Positions 26,305 to 35,789 of a stretch of DNA of 57,870 bases are shown piece by piece. The stretch is from Chromatiaceae bacterium (GTDB lineage Bacteria > Pseudomonadota > Gammaproteobacteria > Chromatiales > Chromatiaceae): the NCBI GenBank assembly GCA_013426805.1, contig JACDZG010000036.1, positions 1 to 57,870 on the forward strand. Reading direction: 5' to 3'. Below the pieces are notes generated by a model, which searched no databases, had not been told where the DNA came from, and saw only the letters and a list, made by a program, of their open reading frames with translations. Each line of letters opens with the position of its first letter. Positions within the stretch are counted from its first letter, which is position 1. The translations under genes and the position numbers were made by a program.

Positions 26305-27075
26305 ATGTCAAATAGCAGGATCTGGGTGTTTGGCGTAGTGGCGATTAGCGCGGCGGTCGTCGGTGCTTTAGGCGCTTTCTGGTTTGGGTCCCAGAGTTTC
26401 GTCCAGCCGGCCGGTGTTGAAGTCACCTCGGGTGCGGTTGGCGATGGAGCATTGCAGGCACGTTTGGACAAGCAAAGGAATGACGCGCTGCAGTCGGATC
26501 TGGCGAAACAACACGAAGTGATAACGCGGCTTTCCGCGCGACTGGCACAGATGGAGCGTGAATTGCGCTCGGCGCCCACCCGTGCGGTGGACGGGTCACC
26601 GGACCAGCGCGGTCCGATCGACGAAGCCGGTCTGGTCGGCGACACGCCCGCGCCGATGACCCCGGATCAAGCGGTTGACACGATTCGCGCCTTTGAGGAG
26701 GAGTCCCTAAGACGTGATCGCGAGCGAGTCACTGCCATCGACGGCCGTTGGGCGAGCGAACCGATTGATCACGAGTGGGCTACGCGTTACGAAGACGATG
26801 TCCGGGAAGCACTTGACTCACTGGGCTCGAACTCGGTTACCTTGACCGATATCAACTGTCGCGCCAGCATGTGCAAACTGGCGCTCAACAATGGGGATCC
26901 GGCGGTTGATGCGGGAGATCTGGACGCTCTGAACACACACTTGATCGATCTTGAGCCCTTTGAGAATACCGAGTTCACGATAACCAAGCCGGAAGGCGGT
27001 GACCCTGGCCAGATTGTGGTCTATTTGTCACGTCCCGGAGGGAATGGCCTGCCCCAGTTGGCCACCAGCCGGTAG
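26305..27075 (+). CDS. Membrane-anchored periplasmic coiled-coil protein, copy B
   Basis: 256 residues, ATG preceded by GGGGAGGAAGG. Same architecture as copy A: a single membrane helix (about 6-25), a coiled coil (LAKQHEVITRLSARLAQMER), a C-terminal domain with WASEPIDHEWATRYEDDVRE and C-x4-C (NCRASMCKLAL). It ends about 190 bp from the convergent fabA. Confidence 0.7.
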   Translation: MSNSRIWVFGVVAISAAVVGALGAFWFGSQSFVQPAGVEVTSGAVGDGALQARLDKQRNDALQSDLAKQHEVITRLSARLAQMERELRSAPTRAVDGSPDQRGPIDEAGLVGDTPAPMTPDQAVDTIRAFEEESLRRDRERVTAIDGRWASEPIDHEWATRYEDDVREALDSLGSNSVTLTDINCRASMCKLALNNGDPAVDAGDLDALNTHLIDLEPFENTEFTITKPEGGDPGQIVVYLSRPGGNGLPQLATSR

Positions 27076-27262
27076 GCCGGGATAGGCTTGCTGATACGGG
27101 TTTGCGTGTCGAACCGGTCTCCAGCGCTCAATCCACCGATCATGGGCTCCATTCGGCGGACGTTGCCGGAGTGCTCCGTCGTTACGCCGGCAGGATGCCG
27201 AACCCAGCGCCATGGATGGTACCCTGCAACAAGCATGGCCCGGAGTCAGACGGAACGCCCTG

Positions 27263-27778
27263 CTAGAACCCCTCGGTCGATGTAAATAGTCCGACGCGCA
27301 GGTCTTTAGCGGTATAGATGGTCCGGCCGTCCACCTGCACCACCCCATCGCCGATGCCGAGGACCAGTTTGCGGCTGATGACCCGTTTCATCTCGATCTG
27401 ATAAGTGACCTTGGACGCCGTCGGCAACACTTGGCCGGTGAATTTGACTTCACCGACACCGAGCGCGCGGCCATGGCCGGGGTTGCCGACCCACGCGAGA
27501 TAAAAGCCGACCAGTTGCCACAAGGCGTCCAGGCCAAGACACCCCGGCATGACCGGGTCGCCTGGGAAATGGCATTGGAAAAACCAGAGTTCGGGCTTGA
27601 TGTCGAGTTCCGCGTGGATCTCGCCCTTGCTGTAGGCTCCGCCGTAGTTGGCGATGCGGACCACCCGGTCCATCATCAGCATGTTGGGGATCGGCAACTG
27701 GGCATTGCCAGGGCCGAACATGTCGCCATGCCCGCAGGCCAGGAGTTGATCGCGATCGAAGGAAGCGTCTTTGTGCAT
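27263..27778 (-). CDS. fabA: Beta-hydroxydecanoyl-ACP dehydratase/isomerase
   Basis: 171 residues from the ATG at 27778 ([16 protein letters not shown]), the standard FabA start and length. Dehydrates and isomerises C10 intermediates to make unsaturated fatty acids. The active-site His is in [20 protein letters not shown], whose Asp is the second catalytic residue; the dimer/tunnel region [12 protein letters not shown] follows. A partial second copy lies at 24748-24892. Upstream lies an inverted repeat at 27857-27907 that may be regulatory. Confidence 0.95.
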   Translation of the reverse strand: MHKDASFDRDQLLACGHGDMFGPGNAQLPIPNMLMMDRVVRIANYGGAYSKGEIHAELDIKPELWFFQCHFPGDPVMPGCLGLDALWQLVGFYLAWVGNPGHGRALGVGEVKFTGQVLPTASKVTYQIEMKRVISRKLVLGIGDGVVQVDGRTIYTAKDLRVGLFTSTEGF

Positions 27779-27856
27779 GAGGGGGCCGGTGAATCCTGAC
27801 GTCTGAAGGGTTAAATAACGAGCCGGGAATAAGTTGAGCAACGAATATAATCGTTG

Positions 27857-27907
27857 TTGTTGTCGTAATCGCAGAAGCAATTCAATCTGGTACGATTACG
27901 ACAACGA
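27857..27907. repeat. Inverted repeat upstream of fabA
   Basis: TTGTTGTCGTAATCG (27857-27871) and CGATTACGACAACGA (27893-27907) pair in 14 of 15 positions across a 21-base loop. It lies 79 bp upstream of the fabA start, between fabA and proS. It could be an operator, the end of the proS transcript or a stray palindrome. Confidence 0.5.
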
Positions 27908-28001
27908 CCAAGAGGCCAAAAGCGTTCACAAATGGACTTTCTTAGCTTATTCGTGAACGGTACCTAAGCCGCGGCGGCAGGTCTCCGCCACGGCTTGAGT
28001 C

Positions 28002-29729
28002 TCATTGTTTGGTAGGTCGCAAGCGTTCCATCAGGAACCCGACGATCTCAGCAATCGGGATCAATTGCATCTCGGCATCGCGGCGGCCTTTGTACTCGAC
28101 CATGCCGTCGTCCAGACCCTTGTCGCCCACCACCACCCGGTGGGGGATACCGATCAATTCCATGTCGGCGAACATGAAGCCGGGCCGGGCGTCGCGGTCA
28201 TCGAGCAGGACTTCGATCCCGACAGCCTGCAGGTCCGCATAAATCTGTTCGGTCGCTTCACGCACCCGGTAGGACTTGCCGAGCTTCATCGGCAGCAGGG
28301 CAACCGCAAAGGGGGCGATGGGGGCCGGCCAGCAGATACCGCGCTCATCGTGATGCTGTTCCACGGCGGCGGCCACCACGCGGGAGACGCCGATGCCGTA
28401 GCAGCCCATGGTCATGGTCAGGGCGCGGCCGTCTTCGCCCAGGACCGTGGCCTTCATGGCGTCACTATACTTGCGGCCAAGCTGGAAGATGTGTCCCACC
28501 TCGATGCCGCGGGCGATGGCGAGCGTGCCGCGGCCGTCCGGGCTGGGGTCGCCGTCCATGACGTTGCGCAGGTCCGCGACCTCGGGCAGCGGCAGGTCGC
28601 GGCCCCAGTTGAGCCCGAACCAGTGCTTGCCGTCCTGGTTGGCGCCACAGCAGAAATCGGCGGTGACCGCCACCGCGCGGTCGACGATGCAGGTCAGCGG
28701 CAGGTCCTTGGGGCCCAGTGAGCCGGGGCCGGCGCCGATGGCGGCGCGGATCTCCGCCTCGCCGGCCATGCGTAGCGGCGCGGCCACCTGCGGGAGCTTG
28801 GTGGCCTTGACCGCGTTGAGTTCGTGGTCGCCGCGCACCAGGAGCGCGACCAGACCGCCCGGGACGCCCTCCGCGGCGGTCACCACCAGGGTCTTGACCG
28901 TGTGCTCGATCGGCTGGCCGAACTGAGTCACGAGGTCGGCGATGGTCTTGGCGGTGGGGGTATCGACCAGCCGCGACTCCTGCGCGGGTGCCGGTGCGGC
29001 GGCGGCCGGGGCCAGGGCCTCGGCCAGTTCCACGTTGGCGGCATAGCCCGAGTCGGAGGAGAAGGCGATGGCGTCCTCTCCGGAGGAGGCGAGCACATGG
29101 AACTCGTGTGACGCATTGCCGCCGATGCTGCCGGTATCGGCCTGCACCGGGCGGAAGTCCAGGCCGCAGCGGGTGAAGATGCGTGAGTAGGCGGCATGCA
29201 TCACCGCGTAGGTCGCGGCCAGTGAGGCGTCGTCCGCGTGGAAGGAATAGGCATCCTTCATCAGGAACTCGCGGGCCCGCATCACGCCGAAGCGCGGGCG
29301 GATCTCGTCACGGAACTTCGTCTGGATCTGGTAAAAGCTTACCGGTAATTGTTTGTAGCTTTTCAGCTCGTTGCGCGCAAGATCGGTGATGATCTCTTCG
29401 TGGGTGGGGCCGAAGCAGAACTCGCGGTGGTGGCGGTCCTGCAGGCGCAACAACTCCGGGCCGTACTGATCCCAGCGCCCGGACTCGATCCACAGCTCCG
29501 CCGGCTGCACCGCGGGCATCAGGACTTCCAGGGCGCCGGCCCGGTCCATCTCGTCGCGCACGATGTGCTCGACTTTACGCAGGACGCGCAGTCCGAGCGG
29601 CAGCCAGGTGTAGAGCCCGGCCGCCAGCTTGCGGATCATGCCGGCACGCAGCATCAGTTGATGGCTGATGACCTCGGCGTCAGCCGGGGTCTCCTTGACG
29701 GTGTGGAGCGGAAATTGGGAGGTGCGCAT
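28002..29729 (-). CDS. proS: Prolyl-tRNA synthetase
   Basis: 575 residues from the ATG at 29729 ([20 protein letters not shown]), the bacterial long form with an inserted editing domain. Class II motifs: [20 protein letters not shown]-like region, motif 2 [20 protein letters not shown], motif 3 [13 protein letters not shown]. The YbaK-like insertion spans about residues 225-395 ([16 protein letters not shown]). The C-terminal anticodon domain has ALLPM and [15 protein letters not shown]. Single gene, divergent from none; fragments of it lie at 24893-25075. Confidence 0.96.
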   Translation of the reverse strand: MRTSQFPLHTVKETPADAEVISHQLMLRAGMIRKLAAGLYTWLPLGLRVLRKVEHIVRDEMDRAGALEVLMPAVQPAELWIESGRWDQYGPELLRLQDRHHREFCFGPTHEEIITDLARNELKSYKQLPVSFYQIQTKFRDEIRPRFGVMRAREFLMKDAYSFHADDASLAATYAVMHAAYSRIFTRCGLDFRPVQADTGSIGGNASHEFHVLASSGEDAIAFSSDSGYAANVELAEALAPAAAAPAPAQESRLVDTPTAKTIADLVTQFGQPIEHTVKTLVVTAAEGVPGGLVALLVRGDHELNAVKATKLPQVAAPLRMAGEAEIRAAIGAGPGSLGPKDLPLTCIVDRAVAVTADFCCGANQDGKHWFGLNWGRDLPLPEVADLRNVMDGDPSPDGRGTLAIARGIEVGHIFQLGRKYSDAMKATVLGEDGRALTMTMGCYGIGVSRVVAAAVEQHHDERGICWPAPIAPFAVALLPMKLGKSYRVREATEQIYADLQAVGIEVLLDDRDARPGFMFADMELIGIPHRVVVGDKGLDDGMVEYKGRRDAEMQLIPIAEIVGFLMERLRPTKQ

Positions 29730-29819
29730 GGGGCCAGGGGTCCCGGAGTAAAAACGCGCTAGTCTAGGGTGCGGCCGGTCCCAAGACAAATCCGTGACGG
29801 GGGAGCCGTCACGACGGGC

Positions 29820-30359
29820 TCACTTGCAGTTGATTTTGATCTGTTCGCGGGTCTTGTCGAACTCCTTGGCGAGTTCATCTCTGGAAAGGAACCCGGATTT
29901 CCCGTCCGGGGTGCGCAGCCGTCCCTTGCCGCGGGTTTGAAGGGTGTTGAGGTTCTTGCGCGCCGCGTCGCAGTTGGTCTTTCGCGCGGTCTCTTCGGCC
30001 GCCTGCTTGGCTGCCGCCTCGGCCTTGAGCGCCTGGTCCTCGCGCTTGTCGATGTCCTGTTCAACCCGTCCGCGCAACTGCTCGACGGCTTGCCCGGTGG
30101 TGTCGGCGCCGGGTGTCGGGTCCGGCTTGATGGGGGTTGCCGTGACCCCCGGCGGGGGCTGTTGCGCGTAAACGGTGGTGCCGCTCTCGTCCACCCAGCG
30201 GTATATTTCCCCCACAGATTGGGATGGAAGGGCGGCGAGGCCGATACCCGCGATCGTCAACCCCAGCGCCCACCGGTGCAAGCGCGTCCCCCGACCCCGG
30301 CGAGTCGAGCACCCGGCTATCACAACAAGGACATGAGATCGGCGTACCATGCCGTCCAT
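29820..30359 (-). CDS. DUF4124-containing envelope protein
   Basis: About 179 residues from the ATG at 30359 (MDGMVRRSHVLV; the ATG at 30350 is an alternative). An N-terminal signal or anchor (about 28-45, LTIAGIGLAALPSQSVG) precedes the DUF4124 motif GEIYRWVDESGTTVYAQQPP. Then comes a charged coiled coil (EQDIDKREDQALKAEAAAKQ) and a basic C-terminal part with two Cys. DUF4124 proteins are periplasmic and of unknown function. Confidence 0.78.
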   Translation of the reverse strand: MDGMVRRSHVLVVIAGCSTRRGRGTRLHRWALGLTIAGIGLAALPSQSVGEIYRWVDESGTTVYAQQPPPGVTATPIKPDPTPGADTTGQAVEQLRGRVEQDIDKREDQALKAEAAAKQAAEETARKTNCDAARKNLNTLQTRGKGRLRTPDGKSGFLSRDELAKEFDKTREQIKINCK

Positions 30360-30622
30360 TATGATCAAAGCGACGCAGGGTGCAAGGGCTGGCCAGCGTC
30401 TGATGGCGATCGGCTGCGGGGGATCTGGGTCGGGATATTGACCCTGGGCGCGCGTCTCCTGTAACGTCCTCTCTTTTTTGAACAGTCTATGCTGTTTCCC
30501 CAGTCCGCTGCCGGTGCGGCGATCGGGACGGATGATCCAGGCGCTGGAGTGGCGGTTGCGCTGCGCGTCGGTCACCGCCCGCGGCACGTCTGACGGGCTG
30601 TTTTGAGTCGGAGGTTAATACT

Positions 30623-32365
30623 GTGGATATGAACGGGGTGGATCTCAGCGGCGCCGAGATCGTCGTCCAGGCGTTGATCGACGAAGGCGTCGAGTATGTC
30701 TTCGGGTATCCGGGCGGCGCGGTGCTGCACATGTATGATGCCCTGTTCAAGCAGGATCAGGTCAAGCACATCCTGGTCCGCCATGAACAGGCGGCGGCCC
30801 ATGCGGCCGACGGTTATGCCCGGGCCACGGGGCGATGCGGCGTTTGTCTGGTGACCTCGGGTCCGGGTGCGACCAACGCGGTGACCGGGATTGCGACCGC
30901 GTACATGGACTCGATCCCGATGGTGTGCATCTCCGGGCAGGTGCCGACGCCGGTCATCGGCAGCGACGCCTTCCAGGAGGTCGACACCGTCGGCATCACC
31001 CGTCCCTGCGTCAAGCACAACTTCCTCGTCAAGGATGTGCGCGACCTGGCGACGACACTGCGCAAGGCGTTTTATATCGCGATGACCGGACGTCCGGGCC
31101 CGGTGGTGGTGGACATCCCCAAGGATGTCACCGATCCGAACATCAAGATTCCGTATCACTATCCGCGCGAGATCCAGATGCGCTCCTATCAGCCCACGGA
31201 AAAGGGGCATCTGGGGCAGATCAAGCGGGCGGTGGAGCTGATGCTCCAGGCCAAGCGTCCGGTGCTCTACACCGGCGGTGGAGTGGTGCTGGGCGAGGCG
31301 GCGGCGCAGTTGACCGAGCTGGCTCGGCTCACCGGATTCCCGCTCACCAGCACCCTCATGGGGCTGGGTGCCTATCCCATGACCGATCCGCAGTTCATCG
31401 GCATGTTGGGGATGCACGGGACCTACGAGGCCAACATGGCCATGCACGAGACGGATGTGCTCATTGCCATCGGCGCCCGTTTCGATGACCGGGTGACCGG
31501 CAAGATCGAGCACTTCTGTCCCCACGCCAAGATCGTGCATGTGGATGTGGACCCGTCGTCCATATCCAAGAACGTGCGGGTGGATGTGCCGATCGTGGGT
31601 CAGGTCGCAAGCGTTTTGACCGACATGCTGGGGCTGTGGAAGGAGCAGGCACCGGTCGGCACCGGGCGGCCGGTCGCGGACTGGTGGGCCAAGATCGAGG
31701 AGTGGCGGCGCGTGGATTGCCTGCACTACGATCGCCATAGCGACAAGATCAAGCCGCAGTTTGCCGTCGAGACCCTGTATCAGGTGACCAAGGGGGATCT
31801 TTATCTGACCTCCGACGTGGGTCAGCACCAGATGTTTGCCGCCCAGTTTTACCCCTTCGACAAGCCGCGTCGCTGGATCAACTCGGGGGGGCTCGGCACC
31901 ATGGGATTCGGTCTGCCCGCGGCCATGGGGGTGCAACTGGCCTTCCCGCAGGCGCAGGTTGCCTGTATCTCGGGCGAGGCGAGTATCCTGATGTGCATCC
32001 AGGAGATGGCGACCTGCCAGCAGTACAAGCTGCCGATCAAGGTGGTGCTGCTGAACAATGGTTACATGGGGATGGTCCGGCAGTGGCAGGAGTTCTTCTA
32101 CGAGAGCCGTTACTCCAACTCCTATGTCGATGCCTTGCCTGATTTCGTCAAGCTGGCCGAGAGCTTCGGCCATGTCGGGATGCGCGTCGAGCGGCCCGCC
32201 GACCTGGCGGCCGCCATGCAGGAGGCCTTCGCCATGAAAGACCGTTTCGTATTCCTCGATGTGGTCGTCGACCCCACCGAGAATGTTTACCCGATGATCG
32301 CGGCCGGCAAGGGTCAGCACGAGATGCACCTGCCGCCCAGTTTGTCTGATAGGGAGCTGGCCTAA
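30623..32365 (+). CDS. ilvB: Acetolactate synthase large subunit
   Basis: 580 residues. ThDP-dependent condensation of pyruvate (or with 2-oxobutyrate) for valine, leucine and isoleucine. The GTG at 30623 is favoured over the ATG at 30629 because CGGAGG lies 8 bp ahead. Features: ALIDEGVEYVFGYPGGAVLH, catalytic Glu in VRHEQAAAHAADGYARATGR, FAD region, and the ThDP-Mg motif GEASILMCIQEMATC ending in LLNNGYMGMV. GEA replaces the textbook GDG at the start of that motif. First gene of ilvB-ilvH-ilvC. Confidence 0.95.
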   Translation: MDMNGVDLSGAEIVVQALIDEGVEYVFGYPGGAVLHMYDALFKQDQVKHILVRHEQAAAHAADGYARATGRCGVCLVTSGPGATNAVTGIATAYMDSIPMVCISGQVPTPVIGSDAFQEVDTVGITRPCVKHNFLVKDVRDLATTLRKAFYIAMTGRPGPVVVDIPKDVTDPNIKIPYHYPREIQMRSYQPTEKGHLGQIKRAVELMLQAKRPVLYTGGGVVLGEAAAQLTELARLTGFPLTSTLMGLGAYPMTDPQFIGMLGMHGTYEANMAMHETDVLIAIGARFDDRVTGKIEHFCPHAKIVHVDVDPSSISKNVRVDVPIVGQVASVLTDMLGLWKEQAPVGTGRPVADWWAKIEEWRRVDCLHYDRHSDKIKPQFAVETLYQVTKGDLYLTSDVGQHQMFAAQFYPFDKPRRWINSGGLGTMGFGLPAAMGVQLAFPQAQVACISGEASILMCIQEMATCQQYKLPIKVVLLNNGYMGMVRQWQEFFYESRYSNSYVDALPDFVKLAESFGHVGMRVERPADLAAAMQEAFAMKDRFVFLDVVVDPTENVYPMIAAGKGQHEMHLPPSLSDRELA

Positions 32366-32366
32366 G

Positions 32367-33916
<1,550 letters not shown>

Positions 33917-33946
33917 TCGATTTCAGTCCCCGAACCAGGCAGACGA

Positions 33947-33979
33947 AAAGGCCGCGGCATCCGATGCCGCGGCCTTTTT
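33947..33979 (+). terminator. Rho-independent terminator of the ilv operon
   Basis: AAAGGCCGCGGCAT pairs with ATGCCGCGGCCTTTTT across a short loop, 30 bp after the ilvC stop, with an A-run before and a T-run after the stem. Confidence 0.93.
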
Positions 33980-33983
33980 CTTG

Positions 33984-34105
33984 GGCCTTGATCGCCGTTC
34001 AGGTCAAAGCGATCACCTGGATTTATCCACAGATGTCACAGATGTTCACAGATGAAGAAAAACATCTGTGTTCATCTGTCGATCAGCGTTCCGCACCAAG
34101 GCCGC
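33984..34105. repeat. TTATCCACAGATGTCACAGA repeat copy
   Basis: The core GGATTTATCCACAGATGTCA and what follows (34019-34065) is nearly identical to 9165-9212, with an inverted partial copy (CATCTGTGTTCATCTGT) following. The flank GGGCCTTGATCGCCGTTC at about 33983 is a degenerate version of the conserved element end. It lies at the 3' end of the L,D-transpeptidase gene. Confidence 0.7.
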
Positions 34106-34118
34106 GAAGCTAACCGCG

Positions 34119-35576
34119 CTAGGTCCCTCCCTCGGCCGGCGCTGCCTGCTGCGCTGCGGCTGGCGCCGGTGGCGGCGCTGCCGGAGCCGGCTCCGCGGGT
34201 TTGGCGGGGACGGGGGCAGCTGCGGCGGGAGCGGGGGCGGGGGCGGGTGGCGCTGCCGCGACGGGCGCCGCCTCGGCCGGCTTCGGCGGCGGCGCTGGGT
34301 TGGCGGCCGGCGGTGGCGATGCGGTGGCGGTTACCGGTGCCGACGGGGCTGCTGCCGGTGTGACAGACGCCGCGGGGGCAACGCTCGGCTGGGCCGGGGT
34401 GGCGTCAGCGACGACCTGCGGTGCGGTGACCGGCGCAGGCACGGACGCCGTCTGAGCCGCGGGTTCGGTCGCGCTGGGAGTCGGCGCGCTCGTCTCACTC
34501 GACTCGGCACTCGCGGTCTGTACAGTCTGGTCAGTCGTCGGCCGGGCGACGGGCTGCGGTTTGGGTCGGGCCACTGGCCGCCGGGTCTGGGTCGGCGCCG
34601 CCACGGTGGCAACGCGAACCGGCCGGCTCGCCGCCGGGGCCGCCTTGGGAGTCGGCTCCGCGCGCGGCGTCGGTGTCACGCTCGGTCCCGTGGGGCCGAA
34701 CAACTCGGTGGCGCTGATGGCCCCGGCACCTGGGCTGGCGGCTGGGTTCTCGGCCGCCACGCGCGCGGCGATCTCACGCCGCTCGCGTTCGCGCTGGCCT
34801 CGTTCGGCGGCAACCGCGCGTTGACGTTCGGCATAGTTTCCGTAATCCGGTCCGGAGCCGATGATGCTGACCTTGGTGCCGACTCCGACATGCTGGAACA
34901 GGACCGGGGCCATCTTGCTCGGCAGGCGGATACAGCCGTGGGACGCCGGGTGACCCGGCCGCGGGATAGGCCCGGCATGGAGGCCGACGCCGTCATAGGT
35001 GACGCGTAGGAAATAGGGCATCTTCGCACCCTCGAAGCGGGCGCCGGCAGGAATCGCATCCCGGCCGGCCTTGGCATCGGAGCGGACCACACCGCCGCCG
35101 GAGCTGTAGACCTTGCCATAGAGGTTCGAGCGTTTGTTGGCGACCTTTTCCAGGACCTCGAAACGGCCGACCGGGGTGGGATGCTTGCGCACTCCCGATG
35201 CCACCGTGGTCCAGCCGACTTGTTCCTCGCCGTCATAGAAACGGGCCTTCTGCTCGTCGGTGTTGACCACGATGTGCGAGATTTTGCGCCCGTCGCCGTT
35301 CCATTCGTAGAGCTTGCCGGTCTTTGGCTTCTCCTGGGGTTTGGGGATGGGCTCGGGTGCCGCCGGTTCGGCTGGTTGGGCTGCCACCTGCGGGGTCGGG
35401 GTGGCTTGCGTGGCCTCGGGTTTGACCTCGGGTCTGGCCTCGGGTCTGGCCAGGAAGCGGGTGACTTCGGTGCAACCGGTCAGATTCAGCGCAAGCGGAG
35501 CGGCCAGCAGCGTCGCGAGCAGCCGGACGGACAGCGCGCCGGTCGGTCGGCCTGGAGGAGAGTAAGCTATCTTCAT
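34119..35576 (-). CDS. L,D-transpeptidase lipoprotein with a long Ala/Pro-rich tail
   Basis: 485 residues. Signal peptide with lipobox LNLTGC (Cys about 35), a Pro/Glu linker, then a YkuD domain (about 90-245): HIVVNTDEQKARFYDGEEQ, TPVGRFEVL and the catalytic SHGCIRLPSK (His, Cys). It should cross-link or modify peptidoglycan from the outer face. The last 200 residues are almost only Ala, Pro, Thr and Val, disordered and of low complexity. The gene faces the TrlF-like gene divergently across about 210 bp. Confidence 0.87.
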   Translation of the reverse strand: MKIAYSPPGRPTGALSVRLLATLLAAPLALNLTGCTEVTRFLARPEARPEVKPEATQATPTPQVAAQPAEPAAPEPIPKPQEKPKTGKLYEWNGDGRKISHIVVNTDEQKARFYDGEEQVGWTTVASGVRKHPTPVGRFEVLEKVANKRSNLYGKVYSSGGGVVRSDAKAGRDAIPAGARFEGAKMPYFLRVTYDGVGLHAGPIPRPGHPASHGCIRLPSKMAPVLFQHVGVGTKVSIIGSGPDYGNYAERQRAVAAERGQRERERREIAARVAAENPAASPGAGAISATELFGPTGPSVTPTPRAEPTPKAAPAASRPVRVATVAAPTQTRRPVARPKPQPVARPTTDQTVQTASAESSETSAPTPSATEPAAQTASVPAPVTAPQVVADATPAQPSVAPAASVTPAAAPSAPVTATASPPPAANPAPPPKPAEAAPVAAAPPAPAPAPAAAAPVPAKPAEPAPAAPPPAPAAAQQAAPAEGGT

Positions 35577-35789
35577 GGTAATTGTTCCTGCGCCGCAATT
35601 GAGGGATCGGAGCTAAGATAATTGTCAATGCTGCTAAGGATAACCGCTAGACGGCCGGAGGGCACGTACCCGCGAATCCTGCGCCGTTGCGGCGCGCGGT
35701 CAAGACCCGCATTGAGGCAGCTCGCCTCAGTGTGTATCTTGGCAACGAACCGAACGCGACAGCGCAACCCCAGAGCGCCGGAAGCAACC

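Noticed and set aside
34068-35009. Gly/Arg-rich plus-strand frame opposite the L,D-transpeptidase
   Set aside because: Mirror of the Ala/Pro-rich tail; composition explains it.
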